A DNA stretch of 64,000 bases from Variovorax sp. EL159 (GCF_900100965.1 NZ_FMUJ01000001.1:482272-546271); one strand, 5' to 3'; counted from the first letter of the stretch, positions 45,510 to 53,767 are shown. Notes: generated by a model from the letters alone, not told the origin. Translations and numbers: made by a program.

Positions 45510-46448
45510 GTGACTGCTTCCTTCCTCACCTTTCCGGCCTTCGACATCGAGCGCAACGGCGTGCGCATCCACGGTCGCATCGGCGGTCGTGGCGCTCCCT
45601 TGCTGCTGTTGCACGGGCATCCGCAAACGCATGCCATCTGGCATCGCGTGGCGCCGGCGCTGGCCGAGCGCTTCACCGTGGTTGCGGTGGACCTGCGCGG
45701 CTATGGCGACTCGGGCCGCCCGGCTGCCGATGCGGATCATCTCGTCTACAGCAAGCGCGAGATGGCGCTCGATGTGCTCGCCGCGATGCGGCACCACGGC
45801 TTCGAGCGCTTCGGCGTGCTGGCCCATGACCGCGGTGCGCGCGTGGCGCACCGGCTCGCGGCGGACCACCCCGAAGCCGTCGAGCGGATGCTGCTGCTCG
45901 ACATCGCGCCCACGCTTGCGATGTACGAGAACACCTCGGAGGCATTTGCCAAGGCCTACTGGCACTGGTTCTTCCTGATCCAGCCGCCGCCGTTGCCCGA
46001 GGCGCTGATCGCTTCGGACCCGGTGCGCTACGTGCGCAGCGTGATGGGCGGGCGGCATGCGGGCCTGGCACCTTTCGCGCCCGAGGTGTTGGCCGAGTAC
46101 GAACGCTGCGCCGCCATCGCGGGCACGGCTGAATCCATCTGCGAGGACTACCGCGCCTCCGCCACCATCGACCTGGCGTACGACCGCATCGACATTGCCG
46201 CCGGCCAGCGGCTCACACAGCCACTGCGCGTGCTGTGGGGCGAGCACGGCGCGGTGGGCAAGGCCTTCGACGTGCTGGCGCTGTGGCGCGAGCGCGCCGA
46301 CGATGTGTCGGGCCGCGCCTTGCCATGCGGCCACTATGTTCCCGAGGAGGCCCCGGGCGAACTGCTCGCCGAGGCGCTCGAGTTCTTTTCTTCTTCTTCT
46401 TCTTCTTCTTCTCCCACACACCCAGGTCACCCAGGAGCGACACCATGA
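45510..46448 (+). CDS. Haloacetate dehalogenase-like alpha/beta hydrolase with poly-serine tail
   Basis: This 312-residue alpha/beta hydrolase closely follows the fluoroacetate dehalogenase pattern: LLLLHGHPQTHAIWHRVAP, VDLRGYGDSGRP, nucleophile Asp107 in VLAHDRGARVAHRL, cap-domain AYWHWFFLIQPPPLPE and base histidine in CGHYVPEEAP. It would release halide, or hydrolyse another small ester, by the Asp-ester mechanism. The start is a GTG. The C-terminus carries eight serines encoded by a (TTC)8 tract, then a Pro/His/Gly tail absent from the family. The stop overlaps the ATG of the dehydrogenase gene. Confidence 0.87.
   Translation: MTASFLTFPAFDIERNGVRIHGRIGGRGAPLLLLHGHPQTHAIWHRVAPALAERFTVVAVDLRGYGDSGRPAADADHLVYSKREMALDVLAAMRHHGFERFGVLAHDRGARVAHRLAADHPEAVERMLLLDIAPTLAMYENTSEAFAKAYWHWFFLIQPPPLPEALIASDPVRYVRSVMGGRHAGLAPFAPEVLAEYERCAAIAGTAESICEDYRASATIDLAYDRIDIAAGQRLTQPLRVLWGEHGAVGKAFDVLALWRERADDVSGRALPCGHYVPEEAPGELLAEALEFFSSSSSSSSPTHPGHPGATP
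46388..46411 (+). repeat. (TTC)8 microsatellite inside the coding sequence
   Basis: Eight perfect TTC units at 46388-46411 are read as eight TCT serine codons at the 3' end of the hydrolase gene, just before the ribosome site (AGGAG) of the next gene. Trinucleotide slippage would change serine number without shifting the frame. Confidence 0.9.
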
Positions 46449-47530
46449 GCACCCAGAGAATTGCAGTCATCGCCGGCGACGGCATCGGCAAGGAAACCAT
46501 GCCCGAGGGCCTGCGCGTGCTCGAGGCCGCGGCGAGCAAGTTCAACATCGACCTGAAGTTCGACCACTTCGACTTCTCGAGCTGGGACTACTGCGAGAAG
46601 CACGGCAAGATGCTGCCCGACAACTGGAAGGAGCAGATCGGCGGCCACGACGCCATCTTCTTCGGTGCGGTCGGCTGGCCCGAGAAAATTCCCGATCACG
46701 TCTCGCTCTGGGGCTCGCTGCTGCTGTTCCGCCGCGAGTTCGACCAGTACATCAACCTGCGCCCCGCGCGCCTGATGCCCGGCATCGTCGCGCCTGTGGT
46801 GCGGCGCGACGGCAGCCCGCGCGAGCCTGGCGAGATCGACATGTACATCGTGCGCGAGAACACCGAAGGCGAGTACTCGAGCATCGGCGGTCGCATGTAC
46901 GAAGGCACGCCGCGCGAGATCGTGGTGCAAGAGACGGTGATGTCCCGCGTGGGTGTCGACCGCGTGCTCAAGTTCGCCTTCGAGCTCGCACAGTCGCGGC
47001 CGAAGAAGCACCTGACCAGCGCCACCAAGTCGAACGGCATCTCGATCACCATGCCGTACTGGGACGAGCGCGTGGCCGAGATGGGCAAGAGCTACCCGGG
47101 CGTGAAGCTCGACAAGTTCCACATCGACATCCTCACCGCGCACTTCGTGCAGCGGCCGGACTTCTTCGACGTGGTGGTCGCGAGCAACCTGTTCGGCGAC
47201 ATCCTGTCCGACCTCGGGCCGGCCTGCACCGGCACCATCGGCATCGCGCCGAGCGCCAACCTCAACCCCGAGCGCACCGCGCCGTCGCTGTTCGAGCCGG
47301 TGCACGGCTCGGCGCCCGACATCGCCGGAAAGGGCATCGCGAACCCGATCGGGCAGATCTGGTGCGGCGCGATGATGCTGGAGTTTCTGGGCCACAAGCA
47401 GGCGCATGACGCCATCCTCTCGACCATCGAGAAGGTGCTCGCGCCCCAAAGCGGCGCACCGCGCACTCCGGATATCGGTGGGAAGGCGAGCACCAGCGAC
47501 CTCGGCAAGGCCATCGCCGAGGCGCTTTGA
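46445..47530 (+). CDS. Tartrate/D-malate dehydrogenase (isopropylmalate dehydrogenase family)
   Basis: This 361-residue NAD-dependent decarboxylating dehydrogenase is of the TtuC/DmlA type. It has IAVIAGDGIGKETMPEGLRV at the N-terminus, YIVRENTEGEYSSIGGRMYE, the metal-binding SNLFGDILSDLGPACTGTIG and the nucleotide-binding EPVHGSAPDIAGKGIANPIG. It oxidises tartrate, D-malate or a related 2-hydroxyacid. The ATG overlaps the hydrolase stop with AGGAG upstream, indicating coupled translation of both. True LeuB is less likely given the tartrate-type SSWDYCEKHGKMLPDNW region. Confidence 0.9.
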   Translation: MSTQRIAVIAGDGIGKETMPEGLRVLEAAASKFNIDLKFDHFDFSSWDYCEKHGKMLPDNWKEQIGGHDAIFFGAVGWPEKIPDHVSLWGSLLLFRREFDQYINLRPARLMPGIVAPVVRRDGSPREPGEIDMYIVRENTEGEYSSIGGRMYEGTPREIVVQETVMSRVGVDRVLKFAFELAQSRPKKHLTSATKSNGISITMPYWDERVAEMGKSYPGVKLDKFHIDILTAHFVQRPDFFDVVVASNLFGDILSDLGPACTGTIGIAPSANLNPERTAPSLFEPVHGSAPDIAGKGIANPIGQIWCGAMMLEFLGHKQAHDAILSTIEKVLAPQSGAPRTPDIGGKASTSDLGKAIAEAL

Positions 47531-47571
47531 AAAGTACGTCACCAAACGCCCCTAAAATCGCGCGCTCCGCC

Positions 47572-47611
47572 GGTCTGCAAGGCCTCGTGTCTTATTGACA
47601 CCCTGCAGACC
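47572..47611 (+). other. Extended hairpin in the leader upstream of hupB
   Basis: Outer arms GGTCTGCA (47572-47579) and TGCAGACC (47604-47611) enclose an inner stem GTGTC-ttatt-GACAC. A -10-like TAAAAT lies just upstream at 47553, so the hairpin may sit in the 5' leader of the HU gene; it could also terminate the preceding operon. A second hairpin (CCTCG...GCAGCG-CGCTGC-CGAGG) follows near 47625-47650. Confidence 0.4.
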
Positions 47612-47739
47612 TGTGGTTGTAATCCTCGCTGGCAGCGCGCTGCCGAGGCGTCAGCCCTGCCAGGCTCTTGAGTCGCACCGTTTGCGGCCAAGTCGCAGCT
47701 GACGGAAGCCGACCAACTTTTTTTCTACAAGGGGCCCTT

Positions 47740-48012
47740 GTGAACAAGACCGAACTGATTGAGCACATCGCAAAAAACGCCGATATTTCCAAAGCTGCAG
47801 CGACCCGCGCGCTCGAATCCACCATTGGCGCCATTCGCACCACGCTCAAAAAGGGCGGCTCTGTTTCGCTCGTCGGTTTCGGTACCTTCGCCGTAGGTAA
47901 ACGTGCCGCCCGCACCGGCCGGAATCCGCGCACCGGCGACGCGATTAAAATCAAGGCAGCCAAGATCCCGAAGTTCCGTCCCGGCAAGGCGCTGAAAGAC
48001 GCGCTGAACTAA
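47740..48012 (+). CDS. hupB: HU-family DNA-binding protein
   Basis: This 90-residue nucleoid protein bends and compacts DNA as a dimer. It starts at a GTG ([20 protein letters not shown]) and carries the DNA-embracing arms with [20 protein letters not shown] and the ending [15 protein letters not shown]. The upstream open frame lacks HU similarity, and the GTG has AAGGGG upstream. A ~200-nt structured leader precedes it and a tRNA-Val gene follows 29 nt after the stop. Confidence 0.96.
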   Translation: MNKTELIEHIAKNADISKAAATRALESTIGAIRTTLKKGGSVSLVGFGTFAVGKRAARTGRNPRTGDAIKIKAAKIPKFRPGKALKDALN

Positions 48013-48041
48013 GGCGTTAGACTCGGAAAGTATTCCCGGTG

Positions 48042-48117
48042 GGGTGCTTAGCTCAGTTGGTAGAGCGGCGCCCTTACAAGGCGTAGGTCGGGGGTTCGAG
48101 CCCCTCAGCACCCACCA
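48042..48117 (+). tRNA. tRNA-Val (anticodon TAC)
   Basis: This is a 76-nt tRNA with encoded CCA. The acceptor GGGTGCT pairs with AGCACCC. The D arm holds AGCTCAGTTGGTAGAGC, the anticodon TAC lies at 48075-48077 in loop CTTACAA, and the T arm is GGGGGTTCGAGCCCC. It lies between hupB and ppiD and is followed by a terminator at 48130. Confidence 0.97.
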
Positions 48118-48129
48118 CCACCAGATGCA

Positions 48130-48157
48130 AAGGCGAACACCAGTTCGCCTTTTTTAT
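48130..48157 (+). terminator. Terminator after tRNA-Val
   Basis: A 9-bp stem AAGGCGAAC-acca-GTTCGCCTT is followed directly by a T-rich tail (TTTTATT), 13 nt after the tRNA. Confidence 0.9.
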
Positions 48158-48194
48158 TGCCGTCCCGACATCCGTCGAAAAAGAGTGTTCAAGC

Positions 48195-50111
48195 ATGTTT
48201 GATTTCTTCCGCAAGTACAACAAGATCGTCATGATTTTCTTGTTCTTGCTGATCATTCCCTCGTTCGTGCTCTTCGGTGTCGAGCGCTACCAGGGCTCCG
48301 GTCGCGACGAGAAAGTGGCGCGCATCGAGGGCCACGACATCACGAAGCCCGAGTGGGACGCGCAGCACCGCATCGAGACGGATCGCATCCGCCAGCAGTC
48401 GCCGAATGTCGATCCGACAGTGCTCGAATCCGATGCCCTGCGCTATGCGACGCTGGAGCGCATGGTGCGCGACCGCGTGCTGGCTGCTGCGGCCGCCAAG
48501 GCGAACATGACGGTGTCCGAAGAGCGCCTCACGCGCATCTTCGCGCAGGACCCAGGCCTGGCCGCGTTTCGCAAGCCGGATGGCAGCTTCGACACCGAGA
48601 CCTTCCAGCGCGTGACGGGCCGCACGCCCCAGCAGTACGAAGCTGCCGTGCGCTCGGACATGGCAACACAGCAGGTGCTGTTGGGCATTTCGGGCACGAC
48701 CTTCACGCCGCCGGCGCTGGCCGCGACCACGATCAATGCCTTCTACGACACCCGGCAGATACAGGTGGCGCGCTTCAGCCCTGACAGTTTCGCGTCGAAG
48801 GTGACGGTGAGCGACGCCGACATCGAGACCTACTACAAGGACCACACGGCGCAGTTCCAGGCCCCGGAGCAGGCCAACATCGAGTACCTCGTGCTGGACC
48901 TGGAAGCGGCCAAAAAGAACATCGTCGTGAGCGAGGCCGATCTCAAGTCCTACTACGAGCAGAACACGTCGCGCTTCGGTTCCAAGGAAGAGCGCCGCGC
49001 GAGCCACATCCTGATCACCGCGCCGACGAGCATGTCCGCGGCCGATCGCGCAAAGGCGAAGGCCAAGGCCGAAGAGCTGCTGGCTGAAGTGAAGAAGGCG
49101 CCGAACACTTTTGCCGACGTGGCACGCAAGAATTCGCAGGACCCGGGTTCTGCGGAGAAGGGCGGCGACCTCGACTTCGTCACCCGCGGCGCGATGGTCA
49201 AGCCTTTCGAAGACGCGATGTTCGCGCTCAAGAAGGGTGAGATCAGCGGCATCGTCGAAACCGAATTCGGCTATCACATCATTCACCTGACCGACATCAA
49301 GCCGGCGGTGGTGCCGCCCTTCGAGCAGGTGCGCGCCACCATCGAGAACGAAGTCCGCGGCCAGCAGGCCACGCAGGAATTCGCGAAGGCTGCCGAGATC
49401 TTTACCGACGCGGTCTACCAGACGCCCGACAGCCTGAAGCCTGCCGCTGACAAGCTGAAGCTCACGATCCAGACGGCCAACAATGTTGCACGCACGCCCG
49501 CGCCCGGTGCCACCGGCCCGCTGGCCAGCCGCAATTTCCTGAGTGCGCTGTTTGCATCCGACTCGCTCGAACGCAAGCAGAACACCGAGGCGATCGAAGT
49601 CGGCTCGAGCCAGCTCGCATCGGGCCGCGTGACCCAGTACACGCCGGCGCATCCGGTGCCGCTCGCCGAGGTCAAGGACCGGATTCGCGCGCAGCTCGTC
49701 AACGAGCGCGCGGCGGTGCTGGCCAAGGCCGACGGCGAAGCCAAGCTTGCAGCGTGGACAACCAAGGCCGATGGTGCAACCTTCGCTGCGCCCATCACGA
49801 TCTCGCGTCGCGAAGTGCAGTCCCAGCCGCTGCCGGTGATCGACGCCGCGCTGCGTGCCGACGCCGCCAAGCTGCCGGTGTTGGTGGGTGTGGACCTTGG
49901 CGCGCAAGGCTATGCCGTGGTGCGCGTGCTCAAGGTCGTTCCGCGCACGCCGCCGACGCCTGAAGTCGCGCAGCAAGAAAACATGCAGGTCGGCCAGTCC
50001 GTGGCGGCAGCCGAAGATGCCGCGTACTACAACATGCTGAAGGACCGGTTCAAGGCCGAGATCCTGGTGCCCAAGCCAGCGGACACGCTGCCGGGCGCAC
50101 CAGGCCGCTGA
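48195..50111 (+). CDS. ppiD: Periplasmic folding chaperone PpiD (SurA N-terminal/parvulin domain)
   Basis: This 638-residue membrane-anchored chaperone sits at the Sec translocon exit. A single N-terminal anchor (IVMIFLFLLIIPSFVLFGVE, residues 12-31) is followed by the SurA_N-like chaperone region. A parvulin-type peptidyl-prolyl isomerase domain (about residues 265-375, with RRASHILITA, GGDLDFVTRGAMVKPFEDAM and TEFGYHIIHLTDI) comes next, and then a C-terminal chaperone part. The start MFDFFRKYNKIVM is standard. It is followed by its own terminator. Confidence 0.95.
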   Translation: MFDFFRKYNKIVMIFLFLLIIPSFVLFGVERYQGSGRDEKVARIEGHDITKPEWDAQHRIETDRIRQQSPNVDPTVLESDALRYATLERMVRDRVLAAAAAKANMTVSEERLTRIFAQDPGLAAFRKPDGSFDTETFQRVTGRTPQQYEAAVRSDMATQQVLLGISGTTFTPPALAATTINAFYDTRQIQVARFSPDSFASKVTVSDADIETYYKDHTAQFQAPEQANIEYLVLDLEAAKKNIVVSEADLKSYYEQNTSRFGSKEERRASHILITAPTSMSAADRAKAKAKAEELLAEVKKAPNTFADVARKNSQDPGSAEKGGDLDFVTRGAMVKPFEDAMFALKKGEISGIVETEFGYHIIHLTDIKPAVVPPFEQVRATIENEVRGQQATQEFAKAAEIFTDAVYQTPDSLKPAADKLKLTIQTANNVARTPAPGATGPLASRNFLSALFASDSLERKQNTEAIEVGSSQLASGRVTQYTPAHPVPLAEVKDRIRAQLVNERAAVLAKADGEAKLAAWTTKADGATFAAPITISRREVQSQPLPVIDAALRADAAKLPVLVGVDLGAQGYAVVRVLKVVPRTPPTPEVAQQENMQVGQSVAAAEDAAYYNMLKDRFKAEILVPKPADTLPGAPGR

Positions 50112-50133
50112 TACAAGGCTTTCCGCATGCCAC

Positions 50134-50161
50134 AGCCCGAGTCGACGACTCGGGCTTTTTT
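50134..50161 (+). terminator. Terminator after ppiD
   Basis: The near-perfect palindrome AGCCCGAGTC-gac-GACTCGGGCT (50134-50156) runs into six T residues, 23 nt after the ppiD stop. Confidence 0.93.
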
Positions 50162-50232
50162 ACGTGCGGCATCGATCGAGGTGGTCGCACGAGGGACAAG
50201 CGGCGCCTGTGCTTCTTGCCAGAATCCCGGGC

Positions 50233-50907
50233 ATGGGAACCCTTTATCTCGTGCGCCACGGGCAGGCCAGTTTCGGTGCTGCCGACTATGACAACCTGAG
50301 CGAGCTCGGGCACAGGCAGTCCGTTCGCCTTGGTGAATATTGGCGCGAGCGCGGCATGAAGTTCGATGCCGTCATCACCGGTACCCTGAAGCGCCATCGC
50401 CAGACCTGGGAAGGCATCGCCAAGGGCCTGGGCCTCGAGCGCGACGATGTGCTGCCATGGCCGGGCCTCAACGAGTACGACAGCGAAGCCGTCATCGCCA
50501 CGGTCCACGAAGGCAAGCTCGAGAAGCCCGATTCGCCCGAGATGTACCGCCATCACTTTCGCCTGCTGCGCGACGGGCTGGGCGCCTGGATGCAGGGCAA
50601 GAAGCAGCCGGTCGGCATGCCGAGCTACGTCGATTTCGTGGCGGGCGTGACCACTGCGCTTGACCATGTGCGCGACCGGCATCACGGTGCCAAGGTGCTG
50701 GTGGTGTCGAGTGGTGGTCCGATCAGCACGGCGGTTGGCCATGTGCTGGGAACGAGTGCCGAGACGACGATCGAACTCAACCTGCGCATCCGCAATACGT
50801 CGGTGACGGAGTTCGCTTTCACGCCCAAGCGGCACATGCTCGTGACCTACAACACCTTGCCGCACCTGGACGGTCCGGCTTATGGCGATTGGGTCACCTA
50901 TTCGTGA
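50233..50907 (+). CDS. Histidine phosphatase family protein
   Basis: This 224-residue phosphatase of the phosphoglycerate mutase/acid phosphatase clan has LYLVRHGQASFG at residues 4-15 with the phospho-accepting His in RHG, and ITGTLKRHRQTWEGIA with the second arginine. The usual late SHGG is replaced by VVSSGGPISTAVG, so the second catalytic histidine is a serine, as in one known branch of the family. Its substrate is unknown. The ATG at 50233 was chosen because upstream frame lies in the leader after the ppiD terminator. Confidence 0.88.
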   Translation: MGTLYLVRHGQASFGAADYDNLSELGHRQSVRLGEYWRERGMKFDAVITGTLKRHRQTWEGIAKGLGLERDDVLPWPGLNEYDSEAVIATVHEGKLEKPDSPEMYRHHFRLLRDGLGAWMQGKKQPVGMPSYVDFVAGVTTALDHVRDRHHGAKVLVVSSGGPISTAVGHVLGTSAETTIELNLRIRNTSVTEFAFTPKRHMLVTYNTLPHLDGPAYGDWVTYS

Positions 50908-50922
50908 GCAGCAGGCTGCCGC

Positions 50923-51255
50923 TCAGGCCTGCCAGACGCCATAGCCGGCCTTGCGCAGCATGATGCCGAGCTCGACCTCCATCGAGCGCGCGTCCTCATA
51001 GGGCATGGGGTTGTAGCGTTCGTAGAGTGCGGGCAGCAATCGCAAGCCGAATTCCTGCACGAAGCTGTTGGCCTGGATGCCGGCCTTGTGCTTGTCGAAG
51101 CGGATGTCGGGGTCCAGCCCGGTCATGCCCACGTAGACGAAGGGCTTGCCGAGTTGATAGTCGGGGTTGGCGCGCCTGAAGCGGCCGTTGTTCCAGACAC
51201 GGTCATCGAGTTCGACCACGTAGACGTGATGCTTGGCGCGTGGTTTGCGGGGCAT
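50923..51255 (-). CDS. Small GIY-YIG nuclease-like protein
   Basis: This 110-residue cytoplasmic protein is not annotated in any family I can name with certainty. Its pattern fits a minimal GIY-YIG domain: HHVYVVELDD as the GIY strand, FVYVGMTGLDP as the YIG strand, then an arginine helix RFDKHKAG and a late acidic SMEVELGIMLRKAGYGVW that could supply the metal-binding glutamate. UvrC in this window has the same order of elements. No DNA-binding domain is attached. It is convergent with the histidine phosphatase. Confidence 0.65.
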   Translation of the reverse strand: MPRKPRAKHHVYVVELDDRVWNNGRFRRANPDYQLGKPFVYVGMTGLDPDIRFDKHKAGIQANSFVQEFGLRLLPALYERYNPMPYEDARSMEVELGIMLRKAGYGVWQA

Positions 51256-51358
51256 CGGGTTCTCTGCTTTGCAGCGTGGGCCTTCATGTCGTGCATTGCA
51301 TGCAGTCCAAGAGGCTGCGGCCGCCCGAACGGAACGATGGGCGGCCGAAGGGTGTTTG

Positions 51359-51607
51359 TCAGCTCTTTTTCTTGATCAGGCCGTAGAGGATCAGCAGCAC
51401 GATCGCGCCCAGCACGGAAGCGATGAAGCCTGCGCCCTGGCCGGCGGTGTACCAGCCCAGCGACTGGCCGATGTAGGTCACGATCAGCGAGCCTGCGATG
51501 CCGATCACGGTGGTCATGATGAAGCCTGCGGAGTCGTCGCCCGGCTTGACGGCGCGCGCCACCAGACCCACAACGAACCCGATCAGAATAGTCCAGACGA
51601 TGCTCAT
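51359..51607 (-). CDS. GlsB/YeaQ/YmgE-family stress-response membrane protein
   Basis: This 82-residue protein has three hydrophobic helices and a glycine-rich pattern typical of the transglycosylase-associated protein family: MSIVWTILIGFVVGLVARAV, KPGDDSAGFIMTTVIGIAGS and a final GAIVLLILYGLIKKKS. Members are induced by stress in several bacteria but have no known activity. The start MSIVW was chosen because it has AAGGAA upstream and matches the family. Confidence 0.92.
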   Translation of the reverse strand: MSIVWTILIGFVVGLVARAVKPGDDSAGFIMTTVIGIAGSLIVTYIGQSLGWYTAGQGAGFIASVLGAIVLLILYGLIKKKS

Positions 51608-51874
51608 GAAGAAATTCCTTTGGTGAAGTGGAAGTGGCGAAGCGCCATGCCCCGTCTGCGCGGGGCGCGGCCATGATAGCGGAGCCATATCGGTGCCGGT
51701 GTCGATGGGGCAGATCGCCAGTGCGACCGAGGATTTGTGCTCGGCGCCGTGTTCCGGATGGCGTAGCCGCGCCAGGGTGATGGGCTGCCGACCGAAGAAA
51801 TGTCGCTTTCAAGCCTCGCGATGAATGTGGATCGTCAAAATTGCGATTTTTAACGCTATACTCGAAGGCTCTGC

Positions 51875-51951
51875 GGTGGCTGTAGCTCAGCTGGTAGAGT
51901 CCCAGATTGTGATTCTGGTCGTCGTGGGTTCGAGTCCCATCAGCCACCCCA
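51875..51951 (+). tRNA. tRNA-His (anticodon GTG)
   Basis: This is a 77-nt tRNA with the extra G-1 typical of tRNA-His and an encoded CCA. The acceptor is GTGGCTG/AGCCACC, the anticodon GTG lies at 51909-51911 in loop TTGTGAT, and the T arm is GTGGGTTCGAGTCCCAT. A -10-like TATACT lies 12 nt upstream (51857-51862), though no clear -35 accompanies it. A hairpin at 52001 ends the unit. Confidence 0.96.
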
Positions 51952-52000
51952 AAAAATACCTCCTTTGCGCTATTGCTCAATAGCATTCAAAGGATTACAC

Positions 52001-52028
52001 CGCCGGGCTTGTCCCGGCGTTGTCATTT
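52001..52028 (+). terminator. Probable terminator after tRNA-His
   Basis: A 7-bp GC stem CGCCGGG-cttgt-CCCGGCG is followed by TTGTCATTT. A smaller AT-rich hairpin (GCTATTG-ct-CAATAGC) precedes it. It would end the tRNA-His transcript before the H-NS gene. Confidence 0.65.
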
Positions 52029-52165
52029 CTGGCTACCGCTTCTCTGGCGGCGGGCTACACACTTCCCCCTCTTGACTGTATATAAGTGCCCAAAACGGTG
52101 CGCTTTACGTTGCGTGCTGTTGCATTAACCCAATGAACAGCCAATTTTTTCGCTCGGAGACGTGC

Positions 52166-52193
52166 TTGTGGCAAATGTAAATTGAATTAAAAT
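52166..52193 (+). promoter_or_regulatory. Probable promoter of the H-NS-family gene
   Basis: TTGTGG (52166-52171) and TAAAAT (52188-52193) are spaced by 16 nt in an AT-rich stretch, unusual for this GC-rich window, directly upstream of the H-NS gene. Such AT-rich DNA would itself attract H-NS, allowing self-regulation. Confidence 0.5.
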
Positions 52194-52223
52194 CCGACCG
52201 TTTTCAATTTCTGGAGTCCAACA

Positions 52224-52568
52224 ATGGCTTCGACCCTCGCAGATATCAATTCCCAGATCAAGAAGCACGACGAGCAGATCGCGCAATTGCGCAAGCAGGC
52301 TGAAGACCTGCGCAACCAGGAACGCGCGGGCGTGATTGAAGAGTTGCGCAAGAAGATTGCTGAATACGGTCTGACTGCTTCCGATCTGAAACTTGCAGGT
52401 CGCGTGGGTGCCGTCAAGCGCAGCGCAGGCGCCGCGCCGGCCAAGGCAGCGGCCAAATACCGCGGCCCGACGGGCGAAACCTGGTCGGGTGGCCGTGGCC
52501 GCAAGCCGCGTTGGGTGACCGAAGCATTGGCGGCTGGCAAGTCGCTTTCCGATTACGAGATCAAGTAA
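52224..52568 (+). CDS. H-NS family nucleoid-associated protein
   Basis: This 114-residue protein has an N-terminal coiled-coil oligomerisation region (NSQIKKHDEQIAQLRKQAED, residues 9-28 onwards), an Ala-rich linker and the C-terminal H-NS DNA-binding domain YRGPTGETWSGGRGRKPRWV with its minor-groove loop GRGRKP. It silences AT-rich, often horizontally acquired, DNA. The arrangement is that of the BpH3/Bv3F-type H-NS of beta-proteobacteria. A strong terminator follows. Confidence 0.95.
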   Translation: MASTLADINSQIKKHDEQIAQLRKQAEDLRNQERAGVIEELRKKIAEYGLTASDLKLAGRVGAVKRSAGAAPAKAAAKYRGPTGETWSGGRGRKPRWVTEALAAGKSLSDYEIK

Positions 52569-52600
52569 GTGCCTCGATCGGAACTGGGTATGTACCCAAT

Positions 52601-52628
52601 AAAAAAGCCCGCATGAGCGGGCTTTTTT
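52601..52628. terminator. Bidirectional terminator
   Basis: AAAAAAGCCCGC-atga-GCGGGCTTTTTT is a 12-bp symmetric stem with A and T runs on both sides. It lies between the H-NS gene and the convergent oxidoreductase gene and can stop both. Confidence 0.95.
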
Positions 52629-52652
52629 ATTGGGCGCCGACGTGCGGCGCGC

Positions 52653-53639
52653 TCAGTTCACCATGACGAGTTTTCCTTTGACGCCGCGCGAGCCCATGTG
52701 GGCATACGCTGCTTTCAATTCCGCCATCGGCATCGTGCTGTCGATCACCGGCTTGATCTTTCCCTGACCGTACCACTGCGCCAATTCGGCCATCATCTGC
52801 GCATTGGCCTTGGGTTCGCGCTTGGCGAAATCGCCCCAGAACACGCCCACCAGCGACGCACCTTTTAGCAGCGTCAGATTCAATGGCAGTGACGGAATGG
52901 GGCCCGATGCAAAACCCACCACCAAATAACGGCCGCGCCAACCGATGGAGCGAAAAGCCGGTTCGGCGAAATCGCCGCCGACGGGGTCATAGATCACATC
53001 CGGGCCCTTGCCATCGGTAGCGGCCTTGATGGCGTCGCGAAAACCGTTGGGCAATGCATGCGTCGTGTAGTTGATGGTGGCGTCGGCGCCAATGGAACGG
53101 CAGAGCTCGCATTTCTCATCGGTGGACGCCGCCGCAATGACCTTGGCGCCGGCAGCCTTGGCGATCTGGATGGCTGCAGTGCCCACGCCGCCGGCCGCGC
53201 CGAGCACCAGCACGGTTTCTCCGGCCTTGAGCTGTGCGCGATCCATCAGTGCATGCCAGGAGGTTGCATAAATCATGATGAAAGCGGCTGCGTCAACGTG
53301 GCCGAAGCCTTCGGGCAGCGGCATGCACAACGCGGCGGGCGCGAGCGTGTGGGTGCCGAAACCACCGGTGCCCGACAGGCAGGCCACGTTCTGCCCGACC
53401 TTCAGGTGCGTGATGCCTTCACCGACGGCCTGCACCACGCCTGCATATTCCGATCCGGGTACGAAGGGCAGGGGCGGCTTCATCTGGTACTTGTTCTGCA
53501 CGATCAGCAGATCGGGAAAGTTCAGGCTGGCCGCCTTGATTTCGATCAGCACCTGGCCTGGGCCCGGGGTGGGGGTCGGCAGTTCCTTCCAGGTCAGCGC
53601 GTCGACGCCAATGGGGTTTTCGCAAAGCCATGCGTGCAT
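52653..53639 (-). CDS. NADPH:quinone oxidoreductase (zinc-less MDR family)
   Basis: This 328-residue medium-chain reductase is of the quinone oxidoreductase type. It has an N-terminal GroES-like domain with AASLNFPDLLIVQNKY, PFVPGSEYAGVVQAVGEG and the nucleotide-binding VLVLGAAGGVGTAAIQIAKA. Zinc ligands of alcohol dehydrogenases are missing, as in quinone reductases. It probably reduces quinones or enones with NADPH. The start MHAWLCENPIGVDAL has GGAG upstream. It is divergent from surE. Confidence 0.92.
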   Translation of the reverse strand: MHAWLCENPIGVDALTWKELPTPTPGPGQVLIEIKAASLNFPDLLIVQNKYQMKPPLPFVPGSEYAGVVQAVGEGITHLKVGQNVACLSGTGGFGTHTLAPAALCMPLPEGFGHVDAAAFIMIYATSWHALMDRAQLKAGETVLVLGAAGGVGTAAIQIAKAAGAKVIAAASTDEKCELCRSIGADATINYTTHALPNGFRDAIKAATDGKGPDVIYDPVGGDFAEPAFRSIGWRGRYLVVGFASGPIPSLPLNLTLLKGASLVGVFWGDFAKREPKANAQMMAELAQWYGQGKIKPVIDSTMPMAELKAAYAHMGSRGVKGKLVMVN

Positions 53640-53767
53640 GCTCGGGTCTCCTTCGGATGGGTAATGTTGAGGCAATGACTGCGGGCGATGATAGGGGGCG
53701 CTGCAGGGTGCCCTTGTCCCTGCTGCGACGCACCCGACGCCTACAATCCGGTGCACCCAGAGGCACC

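Noticed and set aside
51740..51874. Extra gene between the GlsB-type gene and tRNA-His
   Set aside because: No frame with a start, ribosome site and coding character; only a -10-like box for the tRNA is visible.
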